A stretch of 64,000 nt of DNA from Alphaproteobacteria bacterium (lineage in GTDB: Bacteria; Pseudomonadota; Alphaproteobacteria; RF32; CAG-239): the NCBI GenBank assembly GCA_017475705.1, contig JAFVFB010000004.1, positions 62,001 to 126,000 on the forward strand. The letters run 5' to 3'. Shown one piece after another: positions 54,029 through 63,289 of the stretch; the stretch's first letter is position 1, and every line of letters begins with the position of its first letter. The position numbers and the translations under genes are program-made. Under the pieces are notes generated by a model. It saw only the letters and a list, made by a program, of their open reading frames with translations. It was not told the DNA's origin and searched no databases.

Positions 54029-54066
54029 AAATAATAATTAATAAAGTAATAAAAATATGAACGCGC

Positions 54067-54094
54067 ACTATAGCACCAAATCATCAAAAGTCAA
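54067..54094 (-). promoter_or_regulatory. Promoter of the 77-residue protein gene
   Basis: Minus strand TTGACT (54094-54089), 16 bp, TATAGT (54072-54067). Confidence 0.7.
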
Positions 54095-54213
54095 CCCCCT
54101 GTTCTATACAAATATTTTAGGACTTAATAATTAGGCACGCAAAATCTAGTTGCAAAAAATAAACAAAGGTTGTAATGTTTGAGGCAAAGAACTATTTTTA
54201 GATAGTTAGATTT

Positions 54214-55410
54214 ATGGAGAATACATTGTATCAAGAAAAGAAATTGCCGGAAAGAAAGAACAACAAAAAATATGGCAAGAAGAAAGAATATAAAAAGCCG
54301 GAACAGCACCTTCAAAGTCCGACTGCGGATAATTATGCTGCGATAGATTTGGGCACAAACTCTTGTCGGTTAGTGATAGCCACGCCAACCACGACATCTT
54401 TTCGTGTGGTAGAAACTTTTTCCAAAGTCGTACGTTTGGGAGAAGGTATTATTCAAGATAATGAGCTATCGCCACGCGCGATGAAGCGTACTTTGCAAGC
54501 CCTGAGGGTATGCCGAGGTGTTATGGATGAATATATGCCGATAGTATCATCACGATTCGTTGCAACGGCAGCCTGTCGCCGAGCCAAAAATGTCACCAAA
54601 TTTGTAGAGATGGTTAAACATGAAACAGGCATAGAGTTAGAAGTTATCTCCTCCAAAGAGGAAGCACGTTTATCGGTTGTTGGCTGTTTACCTTTATTAA
54701 ACCGGCAAATAAAGCGTGTATTAGTGTTTGACATTGGTGGCGGTTCGACTCAAATATCGCTCGCTCGGGTAACAGATTTTGGCCGCACATTTATAGAAGG
54801 TTTTGTATCCTTACCCTATGGGGTAGTAACGGTGTCGGAAGCCTTTGCTGGTCATGAAATGAATACCCTTGAGTACTCGACAGTGGTTGAGCGCACGCAA
54901 AACATTTTAGCCGAGTTTGAAGAAAAGCACCAAATAACAGAAGCCATAGCCAACCAAGAGATACAAGTTATCGGTACTTCTGGAACGGTCACGGTGTTAG
55001 GGGCTGTGCATTTAAAACTGCCGCGCTATAATCGTTCAGCGGTTGATGGCATTGCTATATCAGCACCGGATATAGAAAACACCATTAACAAAATCAAGTT
55101 AATGGGTTCTGAAGGGCGTTATAAACATCCTTGCATTGGCCAATCAAAGTCAGATTTGACGATTGCCGGCTGTGCAATAATTGAAGCCATAACCAGTTTT
55201 TGGCCGATATCTGAGATTACTATTGCAGATCGTGGCATCAGAGAAGGAATATTATTGGATTTAATGCATTCGCACCGCCAACAACATAAGCACAATAGCA
55301 AGAAATATAGCAAACCGCGCCGTTTTCCATTTGAGCGCCGTAACAAGCACACATCTCACCCTGCGCCACATACTGCTAAAAGTCCAAAAAATCCCGAGCA
55401 TTCTCATTAA
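54214..55410 (+). CDS. ppx: Ppx/GppA family phosphatase
   Basis: 398 residues. It degrades polyphosphate or (p)ppGpp from the end. The ASKHA fold motifs are NYAAIDLGTNSCRLVIA (phosphate 1), RVLVFDIGGGSTQISL (phosphate 2) and VIGTSGTVTVLG. The core is the short (~310-residue) form. Lys/Arg-rich extensions at both ends (MENTLYQEKKLPERKNNKK... and SKPRRFPFERRNKH) are unusual and could bind nucleic acid or polyphosphate (inference). The last 35 bases overlap the 3' end of the convergent tatD gene. Confidence 0.88.
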   Translation: MENTLYQEKKLPERKNNKKYGKKKEYKKPEQHLQSPTADNYAAIDLGTNSCRLVIATPTTTSFRVVETFSKVVRLGEGIIQDNELSPRAMKRTLQALRVCRGVMDEYMPIVSSRFVATAACRRAKNVTKFVEMVKHETGIELEVISSKEEARLSVVGCLPLLNRQIKRVLVFDIGGGSTQISLARVTDFGRTFIEGFVSLPYGVVTVSEAFAGHEMNTLEYSTVVERTQNILAEFEEKHQITEAIANQEIQVIGTSGTVTVLGAVHLKLPRYNRSAVDGIAISAPDIENTINKIKLMGSEGRYKHPCIGQSKSDLTIAGCAIIEAITSFWPISEITIADRGIREGILLDLMHSHRQQHKHNSKKYSKPRRFPFERRNKHTSHPAPHTAKSPKNPEHSH

Positions 55411-56104
55411 GCTGTTCACACAGTGCATCAACATCTTCCCCCACTGTTTGGGCCAACTGATGCAATTGGCTTTGAGCGCTTAAGAGGTAACTACCGTCAT
55501 TAACTCTATACGGTGCATCAGTTTCAAACAAAACACGCTGGCGTGGCATTTTAGCCCACATTTCTTTGGCTCGTTCTTGTTTAACAAACAAAGTTCCCAA
55601 ACCGATATAACCACCGGTCCGATTAATAAATTCCAGCAGTTCCTCATTTTTCACAAAACCATGATGCACATAGCGCACAGATTTCAGTTCTGGTTCATGA
55701 CGCATCAGCGGTTCAAAAGCCTTTGCCGCATGCACAATAACTGGACGAGACAGTTCTTCTGCCATTTTAAGTTGGTAAGAAAACAACCAATGCTGTTTCA
55801 AATCGACTGGTCGCCGCAACGCATCAACACCAATCTCACCTACCAATGCTTTGGGATATTTTTTAAGTTTTTCATACAAAGCATCCATAGGTAAATCTGG
55901 TTGCCAATACCAAGGATGAAAACCCAATGCCCCCATACATTTTTGCGAATATTTATTGACCCACAGCGGCACTTGTTCTAAGTCTTCAACCCGCGAAGAA
56001 ATCAGCACCAATTTTTCCGCCACCGGACTATCAATCACAGCCGGTGCACAATCCGGTTTAAAATCTTGCAAATGGATATGGGTATCAATAAACTTCAGCA
56101 TCAT
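55376..56104 (-). CDS. TatD family metal-dependent hydrolase
   Basis: 242 residues. A TIM-barrel metal hydrolase, the family being linked to DNase activity. The metal ligands are visible: FIDTHIHLQDF (H-x-H), VGEIGVDAL (Glu), VIVHAAKA (His), YVHHGF (His) and FETDAPYR (Asp). It is somewhat shorter than E. coli TatD (~260). GGAG precedes the ATG. It is divergent from alr with only 29 nt between the start codons. Confidence 0.87.
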   Translation of the reverse strand: MMLKFIDTHIHLQDFKPDCAPAVIDSPVAEKLVLISSRVEDLEQVPLWVNKYSQKCMGALGFHPWYWQPDLPMDALYEKLKKYPKALVGEIGVDALRRPVDLKQHWLFSYQLKMAEELSRPVIVHAAKAFEPLMRHEPELKSVRYVHHGFVKNEELLEFINRTGGYIGLGTLFVKQERAKEMWAKMPRQRVLFETDAPYRVNDGSYLLSAQSQLHQLAQTVGEDVDALCEQLNENARDFLDF

Positions 56105-56133
56105 AAAATTTTACTCCAAAGGAAAAAACAACT

Positions 56134-57219
56134 ATGCCAATATATACCACCCCTATTTTTAATATCAACTTAACAAGAATAACAGAGAACTATCATCTTC
56201 TAGCTCGCCTATCACAACCAGCATCTGCAGCTGGTGTAGTCAAAGATGATGCTTATGGCCTTGGTGCAACGCAAATAAGTCAGGCTTTATATGCTGCTGG
56301 CTGCCGTCATTTTTTTGTGGCTCATGGCTGCGAAGGTGAAATTGTGCGTCAGGTGGCGCCAGATGCCGAGATATTTGTGCTACAAGGTATCGGGACGGAT
56401 TCGCAGCAATCATTTGCACGTGCACGGCTGATTCCGGTGATATGCTCGCTTGAGATGTTACGTTTTTGGCAACAGCAACCACTAGATGGTATTAAGCCGG
56501 CAATTCAAGTAGAGACTGGGCTAAACCGTCTTGGTTTTAGAGAGGCAGATTTAGAGCTGTTGAGCCCCACAGAGTTACAAAGTTTTTCCTATGTACTGTC
56601 GCATTTATCCTGTGCAGATGAGCAAGCACATTTTATGAATGCCCGTCAATTAGAAAACTTCCGTCACTTAAAACAACGTTTTTTTGCCCATACACCGGCG
56701 ACCTTATCTGCTTCTGATGGTGTTTTCTTAGGTGCAGATTTTCACTTTGACCTCACACGGTTAGGCGCAGCGATATATGGCATCAACACTGCCCCATACC
56801 GCGAAAATGAGATGAAAAATGTTTTAGAGCTCAAAGCGCCTGTTCTACAAGTAAAACCCTTAGCAAAAGGAGAATTTGTTGGTTACTCGGCAACCTTCCG
56901 TGCCCCGCAAGATATGAAGATTGCGATTGTTTCCATCGGTTATGGAGATGGCGTTCCGCGCAGTTTATCCAACCGTGGCAAAGTCATATTTTACCAACAC
57001 GGTGTAGCACACTTTTGCCCAATTTTAGGCCGTGTTTCCATGGATAACATTATCTGTGATGTCAGCCAATTACCACAGTGTATGGTGGGTGATTTTGGTT
57101 ATTTAATCTGTGATGATTACACCGTAGATGACGTAGCACGAGATGCCGGAACCATTGCCTACGAGCTAATTTCAAATCTAGGCAAAAACCCGCGCTTTAT
57201 CAGAAACTACACAGCATAA
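56134..57219 (+). CDS. alr: Alanine racemase
   Basis: 361 residues, PLP-dependent. It makes D-alanine for peptidoglycan. The PLP lysine is Lys37 in GVVKDDAYGLG. The second catalytic residue is the Tyr of AIVSIGYGDGVPR. The substrate-side LGRVSMDNIICDVS is also present. AAAGGA lies upstream of the ATG. Convergent with murF, whose 3' end overlaps by 13 nt. Both enzymes supply D-Ala/D-Ala-D-Ala steps of wall synthesis. Confidence 0.95.
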   Translation: MPIYTTPIFNINLTRITENYHLLARLSQPASAAGVVKDDAYGLGATQISQALYAAGCRHFFVAHGCEGEIVRQVAPDAEIFVLQGIGTDSQQSFARARLIPVICSLEMLRFWQQQPLDGIKPAIQVETGLNRLGFREADLELLSPTELQSFSYVLSHLSCADEQAHFMNARQLENFRHLKQRFFAHTPATLSASDGVFLGADFHFDLTRLGAAIYGINTAPYRENEMKNVLELKAPVLQVKPLAKGEFVGYSATFRAPQDMKIAIVSIGYGDGVPRSLSNRGKVIFYQHGVAHFCPILGRVSMDNIICDVSQLPQCMVGDFGYLICDDYTVDDVARDAGTIAYELISNLGKNPRFIRNYTA

Positions 57220-58523
57220 GTTTTAAGGACATCTGCTGCTTTGTAGACTTCCGAAGAATAATGTGAGCCTTTCATCAGCAGCACATCACCATCTTGCAAG
57301 AGTTTATCGCACAAGAAATCTGCGACCCCATTGATATTATCAAAATAATGCTGCTCAATTTCTGCCGGCAATTGTGCCAACATGTCCTTTGTTTCAGCAC
57401 ATACCCCTATTACCACGTCAATATGATGTGCTCCCAAAGCCTGTCCCACACGTTGATGTGCCGCCACTGTATAATCCCCTAGCTCAGCCATTTTTCCGAT
57501 AACGGCGACCTTACGTCGGCCATCTGTTTTAGCCAAAGCCTCCACCGCCAACACCGTAGCATCCGGACCTCCTGAATAACTATTATCCAAAAGGGTCACT
57601 TTCTTGCCATGAATATTGAGCGCAAATTTTTTACCGCGCCCCTCTGGCGCAGTAAAGTGATTAACGGCAGCGACAGCCGGTTCAAGTTTCAATCCCAAAG
57701 CTTGAATCACGCTCAGCACTGCCCAAGCATTATAGCGATAGTGTTTTCCCTCTTCAACCAATTTAAGCGCCACTTCTGGATGATGTTTTTCACCAAAGGG
57801 AATAACCTGTGTAGTTGCTTTTTGCGCTGCTGCTGCCAAGACATCTGCTTTTGCGCTATCTTCATTATAGATAGCGATACCATTTTCTTTCAAACCACCA
57901 AAAATTTCTGCTTTAGCCAAAGCAATATTATCAATTGTCTTTAAAAATTCGAGGTGCATAGGATAGACATTAGTGACCAGTGCCACATCAGGTTCCACCA
58001 ATTGTGTCAGATATTCGATTTCATGCCGTGCCGACATTCCCATTTCGATAATAGCGAACTGCGCATCTAATTCAATATTCAGCAAAGATTTTGGAACCCC
58101 GATAAAATTATTAAAATTGCCGCTAGTTGCACAAGTTTTTCCATAACAAGAGAGGGCTGCTTTTAGTTCTTCTTTAGTTGTCGTTTTTCCCGAACTACCG
58201 GTCAATGCGATAACAGTGCCATGGAATTGCCGCCGATAGAATTGAGCCAACTTTCCATAAGCCTTAAGAGTATCATCAACCAGCAAAATTTTTGCCGGAT
58301 CTACCCCTTCTACCACGTGCTCTGCCAACACCAGTGGCACACCATCATTCAATGCTTTTACAATAAAATCATGTCCATCAAATTTTTCGCCTTTAAGAGC
58401 AATAAACAATGTCTGTGCATCAACATCTCGACTATCCGTAGAAACACGGCGGATATGAACCATTGCCGGCTGCTGATTAAGTTCAAGAATTTGAGCGATT
58501 TGTAGCGAAGAAATATCAAGCAT
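57207..58523 (-). CDS. murF: UDP-MurNAc-tripeptide D-alanyl-D-alanine ligase
   Basis: 438 residues. Adds D-Ala-D-Ala to the UDP-MurNAc tripeptide in the cytoplasm. The N-terminal domain has VSTDSRDVDAQTLFIALKGEKFDGHDF, the Mur ATP site is VIALTGSSGKTTTKEEL, and the central motif is AIIEMGMSARHEIEYL. The C-terminal domain begins around LLDNSYSGGPDATVLA and has GKMAELG. GAGAGGATGATG precedes the ATG. It is a lone gene rather than part of an mra cluster. Confidence 0.95.
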   Translation of the reverse strand: MLDISSLQIAQILELNQQPAMVHIRRVSTDSRDVDAQTLFIALKGEKFDGHDFIVKALNDGVPLVLAEHVVEGVDPAKILLVDDTLKAYGKLAQFYRRQFHGTVIALTGSSGKTTTKEELKAALSCYGKTCATSGNFNNFIGVPKSLLNIELDAQFAIIEMGMSARHEIEYLTQLVEPDVALVTNVYPMHLEFLKTIDNIALAKAEIFGGLKENGIAIYNEDSAKADVLAAAAQKATTQVIPFGEKHHPEVALKLVEEGKHYRYNAWAVLSVIQALGLKLEPAVAAVNHFTAPEGRGKKFALNIHGKKVTLLDNSYSGGPDATVLAVEALAKTDGRRKVAVIGKMAELGDYTVAAHQRVGQALGAHHIDVVIGVCAETKDMLAQLPAEIEQHYFDNINGVADFLCDKLLQDGDVLLMKGSHYSSEVYKAADVLKTYAV

Positions 58524-58661
58524 AATTCATCATCCTCTCTCTATCTATAACATCTTATTTTTTTGCTATTATCACCGCCAAAAGTTAAGAAGCAGTATAA
58601 AAAGACTTGATTTTTATCTGTGTTTATAGTATATCAAAAAGCTAACAAGGAGATTAACATC

Positions 58662-59111
58662 ATGAAGTGCCCATTTTGCGCCAGCACCAACACTCAAGTA
58701 AAAGATTCTCGTGACACACCGGATGAAAATGCAATTCGCCGACGCCGCGAGTGTCCGGATTGTGGGGGACGTTTTACCACCTATGAGCGCATAGAGTTGC
58801 AGGAGTTGACCATCATCAAAAAAAATGGCGAACGAGTACCGTTTGACCGTGATAAGTTGATGCGCTCAATCACTTTAGCTGTCAGCAAATGCGGCATTTC
58901 CAGTTTTGAGATAGAAAAGCTGGTAGATGAGATTCGCCGTGAATTCGAAAATTCCGGTATGATTGAAATCACCACTAAAGCGATTGGTGAAAAAGTGATG
59001 GATAAGCTGATTCGTATCAACAAAGTGGCCTACATCCGCTTTGCTTCGGTTTATAAAGATTTTAAGGAAGTCAAAGATTTTGAAGAATTTGTCAGCAAGA
59101 TAAATTCTTAA
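58662..59111 (+). CDS. nrdR: Transcriptional repressor NrdR
   Basis: 149 residues from the ATG at 58662 with AAGGAGATT upstream (a longer frame to 58620 is unsupported). NrdR represses ribonucleotide reductase genes when dATP is high. The zinc ribbon is MKCPFCAS...RRECPDCGGRFTTYER, followed by an ATP-cone with VPFDRDKLMRSITLAV. First gene of a probable nrdR-nusB-def operon (27 nt and 6 nt gaps). Confidence 0.96.
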   Translation: MKCPFCASTNTQVKDSRDTPDENAIRRRRECPDCGGRFTTYERIELQELTIIKKNGERVPFDRDKLMRSITLAVSKCGISSFEIEKLVDEIRREFENSGMIEITTKAIGEKVMDKLIRINKVAYIRFASVYKDFKEVKDFEEFVSKINS

Positions 59112-59137
59112 ACAACAACTGGTAAGGATAGCAAGAC

Positions 59138-59623
59138 ATGGCAAAATTTGTTTCAGAAAAGATAAGAAAAAAATCCGGTGCGCGCTTAGCGGCAGTTCAA
59201 GCGACTTATATGACGGCTTTTAGTGATTTAAGTGTAGATGAAACTATAGAAGATTTTAAATCTGGAGATATTGGCCGCTATGCCATAGAAGAAGATGCTT
59301 TATCTGGCGAACATACTGTTGAACTAGAAGAAATGGACCAAGCATATTTTGAAACACTTGTTCGTGGTGTACAGCAAAAAAAACAAGAGCTGGAAAATGC
59401 CTTACGCACATATCTGCATGATGCCACGGCCTATGACCATATGAATGCGACCATGCAAGCACTGTTATTATGTGCGGTATACGAACTGGGTTACAGCACA
59501 GATATTGATGCCAAAGTAATTATCCAAGAATATGTGGATTTAGCCTATGCCTTTTTCATGAAAAACGAACCCAAGATGATAAATGCCTTGTTAGATCAGA
59601 TTGCCAAAAAAGTAAGGATATAA
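59138..59623 (+). CDS. nusB: Transcription antitermination factor NusB
   Basis: 161 residues, all-helical. NusB binds boxA RNA with S10 to aid rRNA transcription. The N-terminus SGARLAAVQATYMTAF and the C-terminal helices (QALLLCAVYEL...AKVIIQEYVDLAYAFF...MINALLDQIAKK) are typical. AAGGA lies upstream. It follows nrdR and precedes def by 6 nt. Confidence 0.93.
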   Translation: MAKFVSEKIRKKSGARLAAVQATYMTAFSDLSVDETIEDFKSGDIGRYAIEEDALSGEHTVELEEMDQAYFETLVRGVQQKKQELENALRTYLHDATAYDHMNATMQALLLCAVYELGYSTDIDAKVIIQEYVDLAYAFFMKNEPKMINALLDQIAKKVRI

Positions 59624-59629
59624 TGACCG

Positions 59630-60139
59630 ATGACCATACTCACTCTGCACAAATATCCTGAAAAAATATTATCCGAAGTCTGTGATGAAGTTACCGCTGT
59701 AACAGATACCACACGGCGTTTGCTGGATGATATGCTGGAAACGATGTATGCTGATAAGGGGGTTGGCCTAGCTGCACCGCAAGTTGGTATCAAACAACGC
59801 CTGATTGTGGTGGATGACAAAGTCAGTGAAGATGGCACGCGCGGTCCACATCCATTACGCATGATTAATCCCAAAATTATTGAAAAATCTGCGGCAACAA
59901 TTTTTTTCAATGAAGGGTGTTTATCTGTTCCCGGAGTGTGTGCTGAGGTGGAGCGCCATCAACAAATCACCGTACAGTATCTTGATGAAAACGGGGTGAT
60001 GCAAACGCTTGTAGCGCAAGATTATTTGGCTGTAATTTTACAGCACGAGATAGACCATCTAGATGGTATATTATACATAGACCATCTCAGTCGTCTTAAA
60101 CGCAATATGTTGATAAAGAAAGTTCTCCGCAATCAATAG
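59630..60139 (+). CDS. def: Peptide deformylase
   Basis: 169 residues. Removes the formyl group from new proteins. The three motifs are GVGLAAPQVG, EGCLSVPG (metal Cys) and LQHEIDHLDG (HEXXH-like). GGATAT is the only ribosome-site candidate, 6-10 nt before the ATG; tight spacing after nusB suggests coupling. No fmt gene follows, unlike the usual def-fmt order. Confidence 0.96.
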   Translation: MTILTLHKYPEKILSEVCDEVTAVTDTTRRLLDDMLETMYADKGVGLAAPQVGIKQRLIVVDDKVSEDGTRGPHPLRMINPKIIEKSAATIFFNEGCLSVPGVCAEVERHQQITVQYLDENGVMQTLVAQDYLAVILQHEIDHLDGILYIDHLSRLKRNMLIKKVLRNQ

Positions 60140-60171
60140 AATAAGCTTTTTATGCAATGATATCGATAGCC

Positions 60172-62394
60172 TTAACGACTTTTATTTTTAATAACGATAC
60201 GCTTATTCTGCCATTCATGGGCCTGAGGTGCCACCAAATATTCCCCCGTGATTTTATCATTTTGGATTTGTCTTTTCTTTAAATTCATATTCATCTTAGA
60301 CTGGCTTAATTCAGCCTGAACAAGCAGTTGTGCCCATTCTGGATTACCCCGTTTAAGCAAAGAGTGATATTGATCACGCAGACCATTACCTTCAAAGTCA
60401 TAAATATCCGCTTCCAATGGTTCTGAAACGCGATGTTCTGGTTCCCATTCATCGTAAATTGGTTCGCCGGCATAATCATCCTCAGCTACAATTTTTTCTT
60501 CATGAAGAGTAGTGCTATCCAGTGCCTTGTGCCACAGTTCTTTGGTTTTATTTTTAAGCGCATGGTAGCATTGAGCTGTTTTACCGTATACAAACTCATA
60601 CCCGTCTGTAAATTTATTTTTCAACCGAGCCAAAAAGCTTTCTCTAACCAGTTCAGTTTCCAAGCTCGTTTCTGGCAATAATTCTTCCACATCTTTACCA
60701 TAAATTTTTTTAAGGTTTTGCCCATGATAGGTATAGAGTTGATCTATAGCTTTTTGATAGGCCTCATCATTATCATCAGCAATAAATAACGTATGTGCGC
60801 TCTGTTGCGAAATTTTACGGATAATTTCTTGTTTTTGGTTCTGCCAAGCCGTTGCAAGAGCTGGATTTTCTGCCAATTCTTTTTTTAATTCCTCAAAAGC
60901 AGATACAGTTATTTCTTTAAGGTCTGCCTTATTATCGCATGTATGACAAAAAAGCTCAGGATGACGCCACATAACATTAGCCACAAACATTTGCTGTTCT
61001 GCAAGTTTCAGTTGCTGTTCAGGGCTCAACTTTTCATCAAGTTTAATTTCCGGTGCAAAGATTTCGTTATCTGGATCATAGTAGCAGAGGTTAGCTTTTT
61101 TCCATATTTCTTCAGTAGAAAGCCCAGCACGGATTTGTGCATCGATTTCAGCAAATTTAGGATTAGCCACAAACGGGGCATCTTCCACCCCTTTCAGATA
61201 TTTACTAAAATCGATACCATAGGCAGAAAGTTGCTTTTGCACGAGCAGCTGAAAAGCCTTATCATTAGTTTTATTTTTTATGGCCTTACGCGCCTGCTCT
61301 ATCATATCGAAATTAAGTTCTTCGACAGGTTGATTATAAATTGTTTGTACACATTCTTGACGCAGGAGTTTACCGATAAATTTTTCTTCATCTAGAGCCA
61401 TTCCACCGGGATTTGGTTTAATTTGCTTATTTTGTAAAGCGATTAAGTACTGTTGCGCCAAGGGAGAGGTTGCAATTAATTCTTGTTGTTCAGCTGGGGT
61501 AACACAATTAAGCCACTGCTGGCGGATTTCAAAAATTTCCAATAAATCCTGTTTAATAGGTATCAAAGCAGAGGTATAGGCAGCCTGAGAAAAATCGAGA
61601 GACATATTTTGCGGCCGCAATGCCTGTAGAACCTTATAGCGATTATTGGATTGTGCCACAAGTTTATCCGCGGTGCGTATATTATCGTTAATACAATTGG
61701 TGTCATCAAGATACTGACTAAAATCGATTCCACCGATAGTATAGATAGTTTTTCTAGCCTTTTGATAATTTTTAGAATTAGGTTTTAATTCTTCGAGACT
61801 ATGCGCTTGGAAATAGGTAAGTACTTCTGCGGTTAACTGGTCCTGGTCATAACGGACAGAAAGATGGGTTTGCCACATTTTTTGGGTTTCGCGTGCAATA
61901 AACTGCATTTCATTTTGGAAATCTTGCGGAGATGAAGAAAAAGGATTAATTTTTCCCTGTTCGATAGCACTAAAATAATAAGCATAATGCTTTGCAGGAT
62001 CAGAATTAGCAATTTCATTTCGTTCTTCTGCAGTTTTAGCATTAAGGTATTCTTGGCGCAATTGGAGCAACCCGACAATAGAGGCAGAAAGTTCATTATC
62101 TACGGCAAGTTTATAGCGTTCTTCGAGCCCCATATGCAAATTAAGTACGCCGGTTTTATGGATATGTTTATGCCAATATTCATGAGCCAAAGTTGTTGCA
62201 GACTGAGAAAACTCATTGGATTGCTCTTCTTTGACAAACAACTGAATAGCATTTTTTTTAGAGATAAACCAAGCACTAGCGCCTTCCAGACTATCTGCCG
62301 GGATTGTATCATTTTGGAATTCGACCGGCTTTTGAGGAATAGGAACAGGTATAGGATTAAGCACAAAGCGAGGTTGTTTTTTTTGTTGTGGCAT
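60172..62394 (-). CDS. Large protein with HEXXH metallopeptidase-like motif
   Basis: 740 residues from the ATG at 62394 (GGGAG upstream; the longer frame is unsupported). No signal peptide or membrane helix. An N-terminal domain carries ATTLAHEYWHKHIHK (~residues 88-102), an HEXXH zinc motif, followed ~30 residues later by VDNELSASIVG, where the Glu could be the third ligand. The rest is charged and mostly helical, with repeated NPALATAWQNQ/AKHYAYYFSAIEQGKINP-like segments. The C-terminus is Lys/Arg-rich. No named family is certain. Its length and lack of a signal might suit an effector or toxin-like enzyme, but that is speculation. Confidence 0.65.
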   Translation of the reverse strand: MPQQKKQPRFVLNPIPVPIPQKPVEFQNDTIPADSLEGASAWFISKKNAIQLFVKEEQSNEFSQSATTLAHEYWHKHIHKTGVLNLHMGLEERYKLAVDNELSASIVGLLQLRQEYLNAKTAEERNEIANSDPAKHYAYYFSAIEQGKINPFSSSPQDFQNEMQFIARETQKMWQTHLSVRYDQDQLTAEVLTYFQAHSLEELKPNSKNYQKARKTIYTIGGIDFSQYLDDTNCINDNIRTADKLVAQSNNRYKVLQALRPQNMSLDFSQAAYTSALIPIKQDLLEIFEIRQQWLNCVTPAEQQELIATSPLAQQYLIALQNKQIKPNPGGMALDEEKFIGKLLRQECVQTIYNQPVEELNFDMIEQARKAIKNKTNDKAFQLLVQKQLSAYGIDFSKYLKGVEDAPFVANPKFAEIDAQIRAGLSTEEIWKKANLCYYDPDNEIFAPEIKLDEKLSPEQQLKLAEQQMFVANVMWRHPELFCHTCDNKADLKEITVSAFEELKKELAENPALATAWQNQKQEIIRKISQQSAHTLFIADDNDEAYQKAIDQLYTYHGQNLKKIYGKDVEELLPETSLETELVRESFLARLKNKFTDGYEFVYGKTAQCYHALKNKTKELWHKALDSTTLHEEKIVAEDDYAGEPIYDEWEPEHRVSEPLEADIYDFEGNGLRDQYHSLLKRGNPEWAQLLVQAELSQSKMNMNLKKRQIQNDKITGEYLVAPQAHEWQNKRIVIKNKSR

Positions 62395-62460
62395 AATAGA
62401 CACTCCCAAAGTTTATAGAAACAGTATAGCCTCATTTCACAAAAAAGTCAACGCTAACCG

Positions 62461-62504
62461 AAAGGAGGCAAAATACAATCATGACCGGTGCTATAAAAGC
62501 CCCC
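62461..62504 (+). repeat. Half-copy of the dispersed hairpin element (E)
   Basis: 44 nt matching the 3' arm of A2 (43987-44030) with a single mismatch (GGAGGC for GGAGGT). The 5' arm is absent. It overlaps the last four codons and stop of the adjacent minus-strand gene. Confidence 0.85.
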
Positions 62505-62994
62505 TAACAACAAAATCTGCTCTTTCATACACACTTTCTTCCACCCCATCATCAACCAGCCATGCGGCACATTGTATCAGGAAAAAAGTCGTATACCAAT
62601 CAATAAGTTCTTTGGTATGAGCGGCCCCATCTTTCCACACTTTAAACACCACGAAGTCCGGTTCTGCCTCAGAAACAAGCATAGCTTCGTGTTTACGATT
62701 ACGAGAGAACAGACCAACAAACTTATTTTTGCCCAATTTTTGCCGCAGTTCAGACATTTTTTCTACAAGATTTTCATCACCAAAATCAAGGATAACCCCA
62801 TCTGCCTGATAATTTAAGCAGCATTGTTCTGCATTATGACCATAAAACAACACTATTTTATCGGAATGAGCAGCACAATCAATAAATTTACGGCAAAAAT
62901 CTGTCTCTAGTGTATCAGCCAAAGCGTAACAATCTTCAGTTAGGTTTTCATCAAAGTGCGATAAAGCACGTTCTATACGAATAATCTTTTGCAT
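62491..62994 (-). CDS. Hypothetical protein, possibly ThiE/TIM-barrel related
   Basis: 167 residues. The middle (YQADGVILDFGDENLVEKMSELRQKLGKNKFVGLFSRNRKHEAMLVSEAEPDFVVF) resembles thiamine phosphate synthase-like TIM barrels, where GADGVHLG and a G-S-H segment occur, but key phosphate-binding residues are not clear and the protein is short. The last four codons (RGLL) and the TAG stop lie inside the half hairpin element. No SD is obvious. Not co-oriented with zapA. Confidence 0.6.
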   Translation of the reverse strand: MQKIIRIERALSHFDENLTEDCYALADTLETDFCRKFIDCAAHSDKIVLFYGHNAEQCCLNYQADGVILDFGDENLVEKMSELRQKLGKNKFVGLFSRNRKHEAMLVSEAEPDFVVFKVWKDGAAHTKELIDWYTTFFLIQCAAWLVDDGVEESVYERADFVVRGLL

Positions 62995-63079
62995 AAGTTA
63001 TTTTGCCTCTTGTAAATCTCTAATTAAACCTTAATATAAAGCAGTATAACATACTGTTTTTAGAAACGGAAGTCAAAAG

Positions 63080-63289
63080 ATGGAAGATTATTCAAAATAT
63101 TTTACACAAACTGCCGGTGCCTTAGAAAGCTTACGTCAAACTGTAGAAAGTTTAGACCAAGACATTACGGTGGAACTAGCCAGCAAAGATAAGTTAAAAG
63201 AAGCGGTATCACATCTCAAGCAGGAATTGCGAGACAAGGCTGCGCGGATAGACAGTATTATTGAAACCTTAAATGGAGCGTTGAAGTAA
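63080..63289 (+). CDS. Small coiled-coil protein upstream of zapA (ZapB/DUF4164-like)
   Basis: 69 residues, almost entirely one coiled coil (LESLRQTVESLDQDITVELASKDKLKEAVSHLKQEL). A short coiled-coil gene directly before zapA is common in alphaproteobacteria (DUF4164) and resembles ZapB in size and role as a division-ring partner. The stop overlaps the zapA start by one base (TAATG), so translation is coupled. Confidence 0.8.
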   Translation: MEDYSKYFTQTAGALESLRQTVESLDQDITVELASKDKLKEAVSHLKQELRDKAARIDSIIETLNGALK

